A stretch of DNA of 64,000 bases, from positions 1-64,000 of the forward strand of contig JANFNE010000069.1 in the NCBI GenBank assembly GCA_024867545.1, written 5' to 3'. Shown piece by piece: positions 10,494 to 20,316 of this stretch. Numbering within the stretch: the stretch's first letter is position 1; each line of letters begins with the position of its first letter. The notes below the pieces were generated by a model. That model was not told where the DNA came from, did no database searches, and worked only from the letters and a program-made list of their open reading frames with translations. The position numbers and the translations under genes were made by a program. The stretch comes from Phytopythium helicoides (lineage: Eukaryota; Oomycota; Peronosporomycetes; Pythiales; Pythiaceae).

Positions 10494-11444
10494 TTACAGC
10501 ACGGCATCCCACGCGAACGAGCCCAGGCCCGAGGGCGCCGAGTCCGTGAGCATGCCCACGAACGTCGTGCTCGACGGCGGCGCCAGGTCCAGGCACTCGT
10601 TGAGCATGCGCAGCTCAAATGTGCGCTCGAAGGCGTCGGCGCCTGCCGCAAGACCCACATCGCTGAGCTCATCCATGCCAAAGCTAAAGGCCGTCGAGAC
10701 GTCGGTCGGCGCGGCCAGCAGGCTGTCGGAGACCGCCTCGGGCTTGACGAACAGCAGCGGGTCGAGCGCCCAGCCCTGCGAGCTGCTGTTGAGGTCCCAC
10801 GGAGCCATCGCGTGCACCGCGGCGGGCGACGCCTTGGCGGCGGCCGAGCTCTCCCGCTTGATATGCTTGGCGGCGCGCGGGCTGATCCGCGAGTCTGCCA
10901 CCGCAGCGGTGGCAGCACTAGCAGCAGTCGCATCTGTCTCCCGCGGGCGCTTGGGCTGCTTGTTGGGCGGCGAGCGCGGCGCGGCGGCGCGGCGCGAGGG
11001 CGAGGCGGCCTGTCGGCTGACGAGCTCTGCGAGGTGCAGCGGGTGGCAGCGCACGAGGTGCTGGTGGCTAAAGGTGCAGACGCTGGACTGGGTCTTGGTC
11101 CACTTGCGGAAGCCAAAGTTGTTGAGCTGTCGTTGGAAGCTGGCGAACTTGCTGTGCTTGAAGTACTTGGGCAGCACGCCCGCCTCGAGGCGGCGCGTGT
11201 CGAAGATCTGAAAGTAGGCGCCGTCGGGCGCCCACGCCAAGATCGTCGGGTCCTCGTGGAACAGCATGTCGTACAGCGAGCGCAGGAACTTGGGCACGCG
11301 CGTGGCCACGAGCGCGTTCTGCTTGGCCAGCGCCAGCAGCGAGTCGCCGCCGACCCCGACGCCGACGCTGGGCCTGGCTGCAGCCGCCGCCGCCGCCGCC
11401 AGCGCCGGCGAGTACGGGCCGCTCGGGTGCTGCTGCATCATCAT
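10494..11444 (-). CDS. Heat shock factor family transcription factor
   Basis: Single exon, 316 residues, starting at the first of three consecutive ATG codons. The HSF DNA-binding domain covers about residues 45-140: VPKFLRSLYDMLFHEDPTIL, AWAPDGAYFQIFD, then the recognition helix KHSKFASFQRQLNNFGFRKW. This winged helix binds nGAAn heat shock elements. The N-terminus is a short poly-Ala stretch. After the domain come a basic Pro/Arg stretch (NKQPKRPRE, a likely nuclear signal), a sumoylation-type site IKRE, and an acidic Leu/Phe-rich C-terminus that could be an activation domain. No heptad-repeat oligomerisation region (HR-A/B) is evident, which is unusual for the family. The reading frame stays open about 480 bases upstream of the ATG, but that part looks like GC-rich leader. 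Confidence 0.9.
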   Translation of the reverse strand: MMMQQHPSGPYSPALAAAAAAAARPSVGVGVGGDSLLALAKQNALVATRVPKFLRSLYDMLFHEDPTILAWAPDGAYFQIFDTRRLEAGVLPKYFKHSKFASFQRQLNNFGFRKWTKTQSSVCTFSHQHLVRCHPLHLAELVSRQAASPSRRAAAPRSPPNKQPKRPRETDATAASAATAAVADSRISPRAAKHIKRESSAAAKASPAAVHAMAPWDLNSSSQGWALDPLLFVKPEAVSDSLLAAPTDVSTAFSFGMDELSDVGLAAGADAFERTFELRMLNECLDLAPPSSTTFVGMLTDSAPSGLGSFAWDAVL

Positions 11445-12938
11445 CTCTCGCTCGGGATCGGTCGGTCGGATATGTCGGAGACGCACGAGAGTGTCTGGGA
11501 GCGCGCGGATTCCGGAGTGAGCGACGACCGAGCGAGCCACCGCTCGCCCCGAAAGCCGAAGCGAGAGGGCGCCAGCCGGCCACTCAACGTCAAAGCCGCA
11601 ACGGCGCAACGGTCCGCCGTCTCGCCGTTCTTCTTCCTCCTCCAGCGAGCGCCTCGCGATCGTCTCACCTCCTGCCTTCGCCTCGTCTGGTACAGTACAG
11701 AGCGGCACAGTGGCGCCGCGCTGGCCACCGCGAGGCTGGCTCGCGCCGAGTTGCAGGCGCCCGAGTGCAGGTGCTACAACACTAGGGGCTCCATATGGAA
11801 CCGCCCGGCGGTCATGGAGCGGCCGCCGCTGGTGGCGCCACCGCGCGAGCGCAGCCGCGCGCACGTTGAAGCTCCGCGCGCCGCTATCCAAGTACGCGGC
11901 GCGGCGCTCCATGGCGCGGCCCACTGAACTATCGACACCTGGTCGGGGCTCGGTCTAGTCGCCGCGTCAAGTGCGCCACCATGGGGCTCCGCTCCATGAC
12001 GCGCTTCCTTTTTCGAACGCGCCACTTGGCGGCGCCTCTTGGCCGCGCCGCGCCGCCACGTACTGCCGCGCACTGTGTCGGGTTCCAGTCGGAGGAATAT
12101 CCACCGCCGACCGCGACTCGCGCCGCGAGTGCCAGGGCCTCGAAGCCGCGCCTGTCGTCTCGGCGTCCCACTATGGCGCATGAGGCGAGACGGCCGGTGC
12201 TAGTATGTCGTCGCGCTCGGTGCGACGGCCTCAAGCTCCAAGATACGGAAGTGTCGAGGCCGCTCCACCCCAGGGCCTCTACACGCGATTGCTTGGTGGC
12301 GTCTGCATGCGGCGGCAGTATCCATCGGTCCTGCAACGTGGCGCCGCGTCTGCCCGCTCCGGCGCCGCGACTCCGGCGGCCTGATTCGGTGCAAGCCGCG
12401 GAACTGTCTGGACGCGGCGGCGGCACCGGCGCGCCGTTCGCGCCGACAGTGGCTCCGGCTGGAGATGCGCGCGCCGGACGGATCGTCACGTCGCTCGGTG
12501 CGCTCATCCTGCAGAGGAGGAGGTAGACGAGCTACCGTTGCGGCTATGGGGTGCCGGCTCGATGACTCGGCACAAGCGGGGCAGAATGAGCTGACGACCT
12601 TCCCGAATCCGGACCCACCTAGCTGCTCACACGACCGCGAGGGGGCTGGATGGAGCCTTACTGCCTGCAGCCAGGCCCACGAACGCTCGTGGTCACGAAA
12701 TCCACACGACCACCCACCGGCAGCAGTGGCGTGCGAGGTGGCTCCGGAACGGAGAAGCGAGTCAGATATCCCATGGAGGTGGTGAACACCGGCGAACTCC
12801 GCGTCGCTGGAGCCATCACCACAGGAACCGCAACTACCGAAACGAGGTCTTGAACACGGGAAAGGGAGAAAAAAAAAAACTGATCAAACAGAGCTACTGA
12901 CACACGGACTGACTGCGCCTGCTGCCTAATCACGGCCT
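11445..12938. other. GC-rich spacer upstream of the heat shock factor gene
   Basis: About 1.5 kb between the 3' end of eIF5B and the start of the HSF gene. Two opposing frames of 180-190 codons (11981-12526 plus, 11929-12507 minus) overlap almost fully. Both give Arg/Ala/Pro-rich peptides without domains, as expected from high GC. An A10 run lies near 12871. It probably contains the HSF promoter and the eIF5B 3' UTR. Confidence 0.5.
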
Positions 12939-15857
12939 CTAAATGATGTCGAACACCTTCTTGAGCTTGATGACGAGCTGCCAGTCCTCCTTCTGCAGGT
13001 CCTCCCGGAAATTCTCCTTCAGCGCGTCAATACTCTGGCGCGTCAGCCGAGATACCAGCTTGTTCTTGTGGTCGAAGTGGCGGCCGTACATGACGCTGCC
13101 CTCATTGTCAATACGCACGGCGACCGACGCACCCTTCTTGGCGCGGTCCACCTCCTTGTGCTCGCGCTCGATCGACGCCACCTTGCCAACGAGCAGGCCG
13201 CCGGCCGACGGCACAACGAGCGGCGTGCCAATCTTCAGGATACCCTCCTCGACGTCAACGCCGAGAATAATCGGGTCCTTCTTGTTGAAAATGCAGTTGG
13301 GCAGGATCTTGAGCACGCACGGGAACACTGCCACGTCGGCAAACTCCTCGCGACGAGCTTGCCGGAAGTTCTCCATGTACGCAGTAAACTGATCAAACAA
13401 GTGGTAAATAATGTCGGCGGTGAAAATCCGCACGCCGAGCTCCTGGCAGAGCTCGTGGGCGTCATTGTGAACCTTGACGTCGAACGCAAGGATAGTCGCG
13501 TACTCGGGCTGGTGCTCGAGCTGCACAGACGCGCGCATCACGTCCTTCTTGTGCACAGGACCAATGTTCACGCACGAGACCGGGATAGGAGGGTCACACG
13601 TGCGCAGGAACTCGAGCAGGGCCTCGAGCGCACCGAGCGTAGAGGCCTGCACCATCACACCACGCTTCGTGGCCTTGACAGAGTCCAGGATGCCAGTGAG
13701 GTCGGACATGACAGCGTCCTTGAGCTCCTCGACATCGTCGTCGGGGCCAACGACGTGGATCTGGGTACCAGCGACAGCCTTCTCAAGGCCGTTCGCGCAA
13801 ATCTTGATACCCATCGCGGCCTTCATGGTCGAGTGATGCAGGTACTCGCCCTTGACGCGAATCTCCTTCATGGGGTGCGGCGTCAGCAAGGAGCGGATAG
13901 TTGTTACCACTGGACCGTCCAATGTACACACAACGATGGTGTCGCCTTCATTGATGCGGCCATTGACCAGAATGGTATCAATCGTCGTACCAAGACCCTC
14001 AATCACCTTGACCTCCAGAACGGTACACTGGAGAATGTCAACGAACGCCAGCGACTTGGCCATGCGCTCCTGGGTCAGACGCGTGAGCATCATCAGCAGG
14101 TCGGGGACACCCTCACCCGAGATAGCACTCGTGGGGATGAGCGACACCGTGCGGCCAAGTTCCTTGTTGCGCCAGTAAATCTCAGCGTTCAGCTTCTGCT
14201 CGGCAAACTCGACGATGATCGCCTTCGTGCGGTCCTCGAACTCGCGGATCACGTGCTCGTTCTGGTGCTTCAGCGCCTCCTGGATCGGCATGTCCGGCAT
14301 GGTCTTCCAGCCGTAGCAACGATCAATCTTGTTGAGTGCGACCACAAACGGAGCCTTCTTCTGGCGAAGCAGGCGAAGTGACTCGAGCGTCTGGGGCTCC
14401 AGACCGTGCATGATGTCGACAACGAGGATAGCAATGTCACAAAGCGACGAACCACGCGTACGAAGGTTGGTGAACGACTCGTGACCAGGTGTATCAATCA
14501 CAAGCAGACCGGGCAGACGGTAGTCGAGCTTCATGGTCTCGGCCAGACGCGCCGTCTTCTGCTTGATCGCCTCGACAGGGAAGAAAGTGGCACCGATCTG
14601 CTGCGTAATACCACCAGCTTCCGCGTCCTGCACCTTGGTGCGACGAATGTTGTCGAGCAGCTTGGTCTTACCGGTATCGACGTGACCCATAATACAGCAA
14701 ATGGGCGAGCGGAGGTTGTCTGTCGACACGTTGCGGAGGGCCTCTTCCTCACGCTGACGGCGGCGCTCGGCAGCCTCGCGCTTCTTGCGCTCCGCCTCCT
14801 GCTTGGCCTTCGAGTTAAGGCGCTCGGCCTCGGCCTCTTGGCGCATCTGCTCCTCCATCTCCTCCTGGCGCTTCATGAGCGCAATACCCTGCTGGCGGAG
14901 ACGCTCCTGCTCCTTCTTCTGCTCAATCACGAGCAGATCCTCGACCTCATCCTCGCTGTTGTCTTCCTCGTGGGCGACCTGGAGCTTGTCCTCTAGCGAC
15001 GCCACAATGTCGCTCGACTCCCAGTCCTCGTCATCCCACGCGTCGGGAGCCTCCTCGGCGTCGTCGCCATTGGCAGCCGCAGCATCGTCGCCAGCGTTTT
15101 CCCAGTCGTCGGCAACGTCATCGTCCTCCTCCTTCTTGGGCTCGACCTTGGGCTCCTCCTTCTTGGGCTCCTCCTTGGGCTTCTGGTTGTTGCCCTTCTT
15201 CTTGTTGTTGCTGTAGACGGGCTTCTTCTTGTCCTCCTTGAGTGCGTCGGGGACAAGACCCGCCTGCTGCATGGCCTCGAGCGCGGCCTGTGCGCGCGCC
15301 GCCTTCTGCTTCTGCGCCTTGGTCATGTACGTGCCCTCCTTCTTCTGTCGCTCGATCTTGGCGGCCTTGGCCTCCTTCTTCTTGCGGCGAGCCTCCTCCT
15401 CGCGCTCGAGCTCGGCCTTGCGGCGCTCCTCCTCCTCGCGCTCAAGGCGCTCCTGCTCGAGGCGCTCGGCCTCGAGCCGCTCCTGTTCGGCCTTGAGCGC
15501 GGCCTGGCGCTCCATGAGCGCCTTGGCAGCAGCCGACATGGGCTTCTTGGCGCCGGCCTCCTCCTTCTTCTCAGCCTCGGGCTTCTTCTTACCCTTCTTC
15601 TTCTTCTTGTTGTCCTTCTTCTCGCCACCCGCCGACGTGTCCACGCCCAGCGACGCCAGGTACGCCGCGGCCGCCGCGTCCACGTCCGTCTGCGCCTCCT
15701 CCTTGGGCTTCTCGGCCTCCGCAGCCGCCTCCACGGCCGTCGCTGGCGCCGCAGCCGCCGCGGGCGTGAACTCGTTCAGCACATCGTCCCAGTCGTCGCC
15801 CGCGGTGGGCGCGGCGGCCTTCTTGGCGGCGGTCTTCTTGCCTTTCTTGGGCGGCAT
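12939..15857 (-). CDS. EIF5B: Translation initiation factor eIF5B
   Basis: Single uninterrupted exon, 972 residues from the ATG at 15857 (MPPKKGKKTAAKK). eIF5B is the GTPase that joins the 60S subunit to the initiation complex; it is the eukaryotic IF2. The N-terminal 380 residues are low-complexity Lys/Glu-rich with long charged helices, typical of the family. The G domain follows with G1 GHVDTGKT, G3 DTPGH and G4 NKID, then the beta-barrel and C-terminal domains (for example CVNIGPVHKKDVMRA and the domain IV ending at VFDII). The total length is close to that of other eIF5B proteins. The codon use is strongly GC-biased, as in highly expressed genes. The frame is intact, in contrast to many genes further right. 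Confidence 0.98.
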   Translation of the reverse strand: MPPKKGKKTAAKKAAAPTAGDDWDDVLNEFTPAAAAAPATAVEAAAEAEKPKEEAQTDVDAAAAAYLASLGVDTSAGGEKKDNKKKKKGKKKPEAEKKEEAGAKKPMSAAAKALMERQAALKAEQERLEAERLEQERLEREEEERRKAELEREEEARRKKKEAKAAKIERQKKEGTYMTKAQKQKAARAQAALEAMQQAGLVPDALKEDKKKPVYSNNKKKGNNQKPKEEPKKEEPKVEPKKEEDDDVADDWENAGDDAAAANGDDAEEAPDAWDDEDWESSDIVASLEDKLQVAHEEDNSEDEVEDLLVIEQKKEQERLRQQGIALMKRQEEMEEQMRQEAEAERLNSKAKQEAERKKREAAERRRQREEEALRNVSTDNLRSPICCIMGHVDTGKTKLLDNIRRTKVQDAEAGGITQQIGATFFPVEAIKQKTARLAETMKLDYRLPGLLVIDTPGHESFTNLRTRGSSLCDIAILVVDIMHGLEPQTLESLRLLRQKKAPFVVALNKIDRCYGWKTMPDMPIQEALKHQNEHVIREFEDRTKAIIVEFAEQKLNAEIYWRNKELGRTVSLIPTSAISGEGVPDLLMMLTRLTQERMAKSLAFVDILQCTVLEVKVIEGLGTTIDTILVNGRINEGDTIVVCTLDGPVVTTIRSLLTPHPMKEIRVKGEYLHHSTMKAAMGIKICANGLEKAVAGTQIHVVGPDDDVEELKDAVMSDLTGILDSVKATKRGVMVQASTLGALEALLEFLRTCDPPIPVSCVNIGPVHKKDVMRASVQLEHQPEYATILAFDVKVHNDAHELCQELGVRIFTADIIYHLFDQFTAYMENFRQARREEFADVAVFPCVLKILPNCIFNKKDPIILGVDVEEGILKIGTPLVVPSAGGLLVGKVASIEREHKEVDRAKKGASVAVRIDNEGSVMYGRHFDHKNKLVSRLTRQSIDALKENFREDLQKEDWQLVIKLKKVFDII

Positions 15858-15882
15858 CTCGCTCCCTCGCTCCAAATGCTGG

Positions 15883-15892
15883 TATGAAATGG
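15883..15892 (-). promoter_or_regulatory. Putative initiator upstream of eIF5B
   Basis: CCATTTCATA on the minus strand, about 26-35 bases upstream of the eIF5B ATG. It resembles the oomycete initiator core (YCATTYYCA). Position and match are suggestive only. Confidence 0.35.
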
Positions 15893-16027
15893 ATCCAACA
15901 CTGGACGGGTGGCTCGCGACTGCACTGCCACTAATGCGCGCCAGTGACGGGTAAATGCGTTTATTGCAGAAATAGACACCTACGCGATGCTATTTACTGA
16001 AAGATCCCACCATGCGTGTCAATGCAC

Positions 16028-16804
16028 TCAATACACCCAGGGGATAATGACGCGGCGACGAGACGGGTAGGCGTCGCGGAACTTGGCGAGGTACCAGCGG
16101 TGGTTGGAGACGGCGCGAGGCACGAGGTTCGTGGCCGTGTACAGCGCGAAGGACCAGCCGGCGGGCGAGCGCGTCAGCAGGCTCCAGCCGGCCCACTCGA
16201 GGATCTCGCCGAGGTAGTTTGGCGCCGTCACGAGCTCGAAGAGGCCGCCCGTGGGGATCTTGTAGCCCGTCTCGCCCGGCTTGCGCAGGTGGATGAGCGT
16301 CTGGTCCGACTGGATGTTGGTCGCCAGCCCGAACGCGAACAGCGCCAGACCCGCGTAGAACGACGGCCGAGACAGCGGCGCGTCGGAGCTGTAGTCCCCG
16401 AACTCGCTCAGGTACCGCGCGTTCACGTACGCGTTGATCAGGTTGTAGAAGTCCCCGGCCAGCATCACCGTCAGCGGCATGGGCTTGTCGCGGCTCGAGC
16501 GGATCAGGAACGGGTACACGCCCGCGCGGTACACGTAGTGCGTCAGCCAGAGCGCAGCGCCAAGCAGCGGCGTGAGGGCCAAGCGGTTGGCGCCCCAAGA
16601 GTACACGAGCGAGAACCACACCACCGACGGGCTCTCCATGAGCACCCAGCCGAGCCGGTTGTTGATCGACGGACCCCACCCGGGACGCGTGTGCCGCCCG
16701 TACGGGGCCGTGATGACGCTCGTCGCCACGAACGTGACAGCTCCGAGCGCGAACACGCCGTACACCAGCCACGTGTGGAACTCCTGCTCCGACACCGACG
16801 TCAT
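16028..16804 (-). CDS. Steroid 5-alpha-reductase-like (3-oxo-5-alpha-steroid 4-dehydrogenase) membrane enzyme
   Basis: Single exon, 258 residues from the ATG at 16804 (MTSVSEQEFHTWLVYG). The family uses NADPH to reduce the delta-4 double bond of 3-oxo-steroids or related enones in the ER membrane. The sequence has several hydrophobic segments and the family's most conserved block near the C-terminus: KPGETGYKIPTGGLFELVTA, PNYLGEILEWAGW and SNHRWYLAKFRDAYP. The length matches animal SRD5A1 and plant DET2 (about 260). The related polyprenol reductase and trans-2-enoyl-CoA reductase families are alternatives, but the GYKIP...GGLFE...NYLGEI block favours SRD5A/DET2. It lies 170 bp downstream of eIF5B on the same strand and is divergent from the old yellow enzyme gene. 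Confidence 0.9.
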   Translation of the reverse strand: MTSVSEQEFHTWLVYGVFALGAVTFVATSVITAPYGRHTRPGWGPSINNRLGWVLMESPSVVWFSLVYSWGANRLALTPLLGAALWLTHYVYRAGVYPFLIRSSRDKPMPLTVMLAGDFYNLINAYVNARYLSEFGDYSSDAPLSRPSFYAGLALFAFGLATNIQSDQTLIHLRKPGETGYKIPTGGLFELVTAPNYLGEILEWAGWSLLTRSPAGWSFALYTATNLVPRAVSNHRWYLAKFRDAYPSRRRVIIPWVY

Positions 16805-17363
16805 GCTGACAGCTCCAAGCGCCAAATGGACTTCTGCCGACGACTCAAGTGTGCGTCTGCTCCGAAGTCGCAGGTGATGAGTAAGCCCAGGCTTTACTCA
16901 TGCTCGGATACACTCGTACATTCGTGCGACAACTGCACAGCGCTTGATGACGACCTGCCCGCACCCGTCGAGGGCTTGGCAAAAGCGTTAGAGCTGCCAG
17001 ATGCCACGCGTGTTGCCACTGCACATGCACGATGAACGATCATCAGTTCATTCATCAACTTGAACTGCACTTGGTTGCCACAGCAGGAGGCACATCCTAT
17101 CTGCATAATTCCGATCGGAACCCGCTCACCTGTGGACAGACGAATCCACGCTCGAGCACTACTTCTCCGCGCGCTGACGGCCGACATCTCTCTTATCCTC
17201 ATGCTCAAGTCGTGCATTCGACTCCAGATCACTGGCCCTCGAGCGCCGTCCAAAGCGTCTAAACTGCAGCTGTAGAAAAAGATATACCGTAACCATCAGC
17301 AGCATGTTGAAGTGAGCGCATCATCCTGCTTTCGGCAATCGCTACCGAGACCCAGAATGAGCC
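16805..17363. other. Spacer with divergent promoters
   Basis: Lies between the 5-alpha-reductase gene (leftward) and the rightward genes. Short overlapping frames only; no recognisable domain. Confidence 0.5.
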
Positions 17364-17585
17364 ATGAGGTTGACTGCTGCTCGCATTGCTGTCATTGTCG
17401 CAATTGCCTGTGAGTACCAGATATGCCCTTATTCAGTTGATGCGCAAGTTACCGACTCCTTCGTGGAGACCACGAAGGATTCTGCCGAACGGTATAGCAA
17501 GGAAAGTCGTTGGGTTCTGGCGCAAGGAGCTGAGGTGGGCGCGATCAGAAGGATCATGGGGATCGCTCCGCACGGTCGGGCGTGA
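17364..17585 (+). CDS. Hypothetical small protein with signal-peptide-like start
   Basis: A 73-codon frame from ATG. The N-terminus, MRLTAARIAVIVAIAC, has the basic start, hydrophobic core and small residues of a secretion signal. The rest (SFVETTKDSAERYSKES) is charged and matches no family I know. No RxLR or Crinkler-type motif is present. A GTGAGT directly after the hydrophobic core could be a splice donor, which would change the downstream frame. It may be a small secreted protein, the first exon of something larger, or chance. Confidence 0.3.
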   Translation: MRLTAARIAVIVAIACEYQICPYSVDAQVTDSFVETTKDSAERYSKESRWVLAQGAEVGAIRRIMGIAPHGRA

Positions 17586-17785
17586 TCTCCGAAGCGAAGT
17601 CCTCGCTGATGATGGCTTTACCGCAGTGGCGACACCACTTCAACGGCTTCACCATCGATTGGACCAAAGTGCACTGCATTCCTTTCTACAGTGTCAATCC
17701 AATCATTTGTTCATGGCAGTCAGTATCTTGATAGGAGAGTTATCATCTATGCAAGGCACATCATCGTCACTTGCGAGTGATCAGA

Positions 17786-17799
17786 TCATTCTCCAAATC
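17786..17799 (+). promoter_or_regulatory. Putative initiator upstream of the old yellow enzyme gene
   Basis: TCATTCTCCAAATC, about 26-39 bases upstream of the ATG at 17825. It matches the oomycete initiator pattern YCATTYYCAWWT well, and its distance to the start codon is typical for these compact genes. Confidence 0.5.
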
Positions 17800-17824
17800 A
17801 CCAAGCGCCTCCGACACCAGCAAC

Positions 17825-18943
17825 ATGACTCCCAAGCTGTTCACGCCCGTTACTCTCGGCGGCAAGAAGGACCCAATCCAGCTGCAGCACCGCATCGTGA
17901 TGGCACCGCTGACTCGACTGCGAACGGGCGAAAGCGGCGAGCAAACTTCGCTGGGAGTCACATACTATCGCCAGCGCGCGACCAACGGCGGACTCATCAT
18001 CACGGAGGCCACTAACATCTCACCGACGGCTCGCGGCTCGTGGGGGTCACCAGGAATCTTCACTCCGGAGCAGGTCGAAGCGTGGAAACCCGTGACGCAG
18101 GCGGTGCATGATGAGGGTGGTCGTATCTTTCTGCAGCTGTGGCACACGGGCCGCATCTCGCACCCGTTGAACCAGCCTGGTGGCATTCTACCGGTCTCGT
18201 CGAGCTCCAAGATGGACAACATGCGTCCGGGCAAGAAGATCGTGACTAAAGAAGGTCGCATGCAGCCCGTGCTACCTCGTACACTTGAGGCCAGCGAGAT
18301 TCCTGGCATTGTCCGCGACTACCGCGTGGCGGCTGAGAACGCGATGGCTGCAGGATTTGACGGCGTCGAGCTACATGCTGCCAACGGCTACCTGCTCGAG
18401 CAATTCCTGCACGACGGCATCAACCACCGTACGGACGAGTATGGCGGCTCGGTAGAGAACCGCGCACGCTTCCTGTTCGAGACGCTTGAAGCCATCCTAA
18501 CGAGCGTCGAGTCAAGCAAGGTCGGCATCCGGCTGTCTCCGTTCGGCGGCAGCTTTGGTGACACGGACTCGGACCCCATCGCCACGTACTCGTACGTTCT
18601 TGACAAGCTGAACGCCTACGACCTAGCGTATGCGCATCTAATCGAGCCGCGAGGACACCACTTCCGAAATCCTCGCACGCCAGACCACGGCGCGGCGCGT
18701 GAGTTCCGCACCGTGTACAAGGGCGTGCTGATGGCAGCTTCAGGTTTTGACCGAGACTTGGCCGTGGAGATTGTTGAGGACGGCGCTGCTGATCTCGTCG
18801 TCTTCGGTCGTAAATTCATCGCGAATCCTGACCTTGTTGAGCGCTTAAAGAAGAACGCCCCACTCAACGACTTCAACGTTGACACGTTCTACTTGGGAGA
18901 CCATCACGGTTACACTGACTACCCATTCCTCAACCAACCGTAA
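17825..18943 (+). CDS. Old yellow enzyme / 12-oxophytodienoate reductase-like NADH:flavin oxidoreductase
   Basis: Single exon, 372 residues from the ATG at 17825 (MTPKLFTPVTLGG). It is an FMN-dependent ene-reductase of the OYE family, which reduces the C=C bond of alpha,beta-unsaturated carbonyls. Visible family marks are APLTRLR (FMN site), the substrate-binding HAANGYLLEQF (the His/Asn pair that holds the carbonyl and the Tyr proton donor), the signature DEYGGSVENRARF, and the C-terminal phosphate-binding part GRKFIANPDL. Length is normal for the family. The frame is open 18 codons upstream but without ATG, so the start is well placed. Plant OPR3-type and bacterial xenobiotic reductases are in the same family; the natural substrate cannot be read from sequence. 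No peroxisomal C-terminal signal is evident (ends LNQP). Confidence 0.95.
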   Translation: MTPKLFTPVTLGGKKDPIQLQHRIVMAPLTRLRTGESGEQTSLGVTYYRQRATNGGLIITEATNISPTARGSWGSPGIFTPEQVEAWKPVTQAVHDEGGRIFLQLWHTGRISHPLNQPGGILPVSSSSKMDNMRPGKKIVTKEGRMQPVLPRTLEASEIPGIVRDYRVAAENAMAAGFDGVELHAANGYLLEQFLHDGINHRTDEYGGSVENRARFLFETLEAILTSVESSKVGIRLSPFGGSFGDTDSDPIATYSYVLDKLNAYDLAYAHLIEPRGHHFRNPRTPDHGAAREFRTVYKGVLMAASGFDRDLAVEIVEDGAADLVVFGRKFIANPDLVERLKKNAPLNDFNVDTFYLGDHHGYTDYPFLNQP

Positions 18944-19610
18944 AATCGAGACTGCTGAAGAAGAAGCTGGGCGATACGTGCAATACCGTGTACGGCTGCA
19001 TTTGGGTTGACCAGGTAGCTTCAGTCACGCAAAACCACGACAGGCAGGGTGTAGCGCAACTACCTAATGGTAATGGACAAATTTACCAAGAGGCGAGATT
19101 TTCATTTTGCTAAGTTCCACCGCGTGCCTACTATTTGCTCAGGTCTGATATCGTCTTCGCTTTCCATATGCAGCATCGATTCTATTCGACAATCGATGAA
19201 GGCTCTAGTCATTGCCCACATGCGCAAGATACCGTCCACGGGTTGCTTGTGTCTGTCAACTGCGTTGATGTGGTCACGGTGCACGTATACTACGTTTGAA
19301 AGTATAGTTGATCCGGATTGATGCAAACTATACACCGGCTGACTTCAACGTGCTATCCTGCTTGTCGAAACCAGAGAGCAGCACATTGTTGCGAGCTCGA
19401 TCGCTCACCAAAGACATACTACTACTCGTACCATGGTATCGTCTCAAGATAGTCTGGTAACAGCGTCGTGGTCACCACTTCCCACAACAAGCACAGCAAC
19501 ATCCTTGGCTCCGTGCAGCTGACTTCTCTAACGCGCAACTGTATCACAGAAGGTGTAGCGACTAGAGACACACAGGAAAGCAACAGCCGTAGCGGCTGTC
19601 TCAAGCCCGA
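18944..19610. other. Spacer before the repeat block
   Basis: No recognisable coding frame or RNA. It leads into the duplicated segment at 19611. Confidence 0.5.
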
Positions 19611-20316
19611 AATGGTGCTCTCAAGAACGCTGCAGACCCGACATCGTGTGGAGGACACCGTAGACACGGTTGCTTGCAAGCTCGGAGGCGTCAACTGCAG
19701 TGAAGCAGCTCACTACAGTAGAGGTGGAATTGTGTCTTGTTGTGACTGGACTCGGTCAGTGCACGCCCACAGCATGAAATCGACGTGGTTGACGTGCGCC
19801 AGGCAGCCCCGAACATGATGATTTCATCAAACTACTGCATCCTGACACAAGGAGCTGTCGATCGATTCGTGTAGTGGTCGACCCTCTTCCGCGATGGAGT
19901 ACGCATCCTGGTGCACCAGACTGATCCAAGCAAGCACAGCTCCCCCTTTCACTGTCGATAAACAGAATGGACAGAATGCCGAAGGAGAGCTCGGACGGAG
20001 TCGAGCTCGAGACCCACGCGTTGCCCACGTGGATGCAGTCCAGAGTGTACAGGTGCGGCGATGGATTGGCGGGAAGCTGGACTCCACGTAACGGATTCGG
20101 ATGGGTCGCTGGGTCGCTGGATTGACAACATGCTTCAACTTGGATGGCCGTATAGTCTACGCATCCGATCTTGTGGTGTTGGATACAGTATGGCGAAAAA
20201 GATACAAGGACACATAGCCGGATACCATCCGTATCCAACCGTGCAGTATACACCTCCTTCTTCCCACTTTTCAAAAACGCCGGCCAAGGCGCAGGAGATG
20301 GTCGCCGACCGTCAGC
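19611..20316. repeat. Segmental duplication, copy A
   Basis: 706 bp repeated in the same orientation at 21722-22427, offset exactly 2111 bp, with no length change. Reading both copies side by side I see only a handful of substitutions (near the left end, at the TTCTTCCC/TTCTCCCC position, and at GGCCAAGGCG/GGCCACGACG). The duplication is therefore recent. It flanks the B and C repeats. Confidence 0.95.

Noticed and set aside
10482..11927. 481-codon frame antisense to the heat shock factor
   Set aside because: It mirrors a GC-rich real gene; Arg/Ala/Val-rich without domains. The sense strand has a clear HSF domain.
11929..12526. Two opposing frames of 180-190 codons
   Set aside because: They overlap almost completely on opposite strands and encode low-complexity Arg/Ala/Pro peptides, as high GC produces.
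13068..14381. 437-codon frame antisense to eIF5B
   Set aside because: Shadow of the strongly biased eIF5B coding sequence; His/Leu/Arg-rich with no domain.
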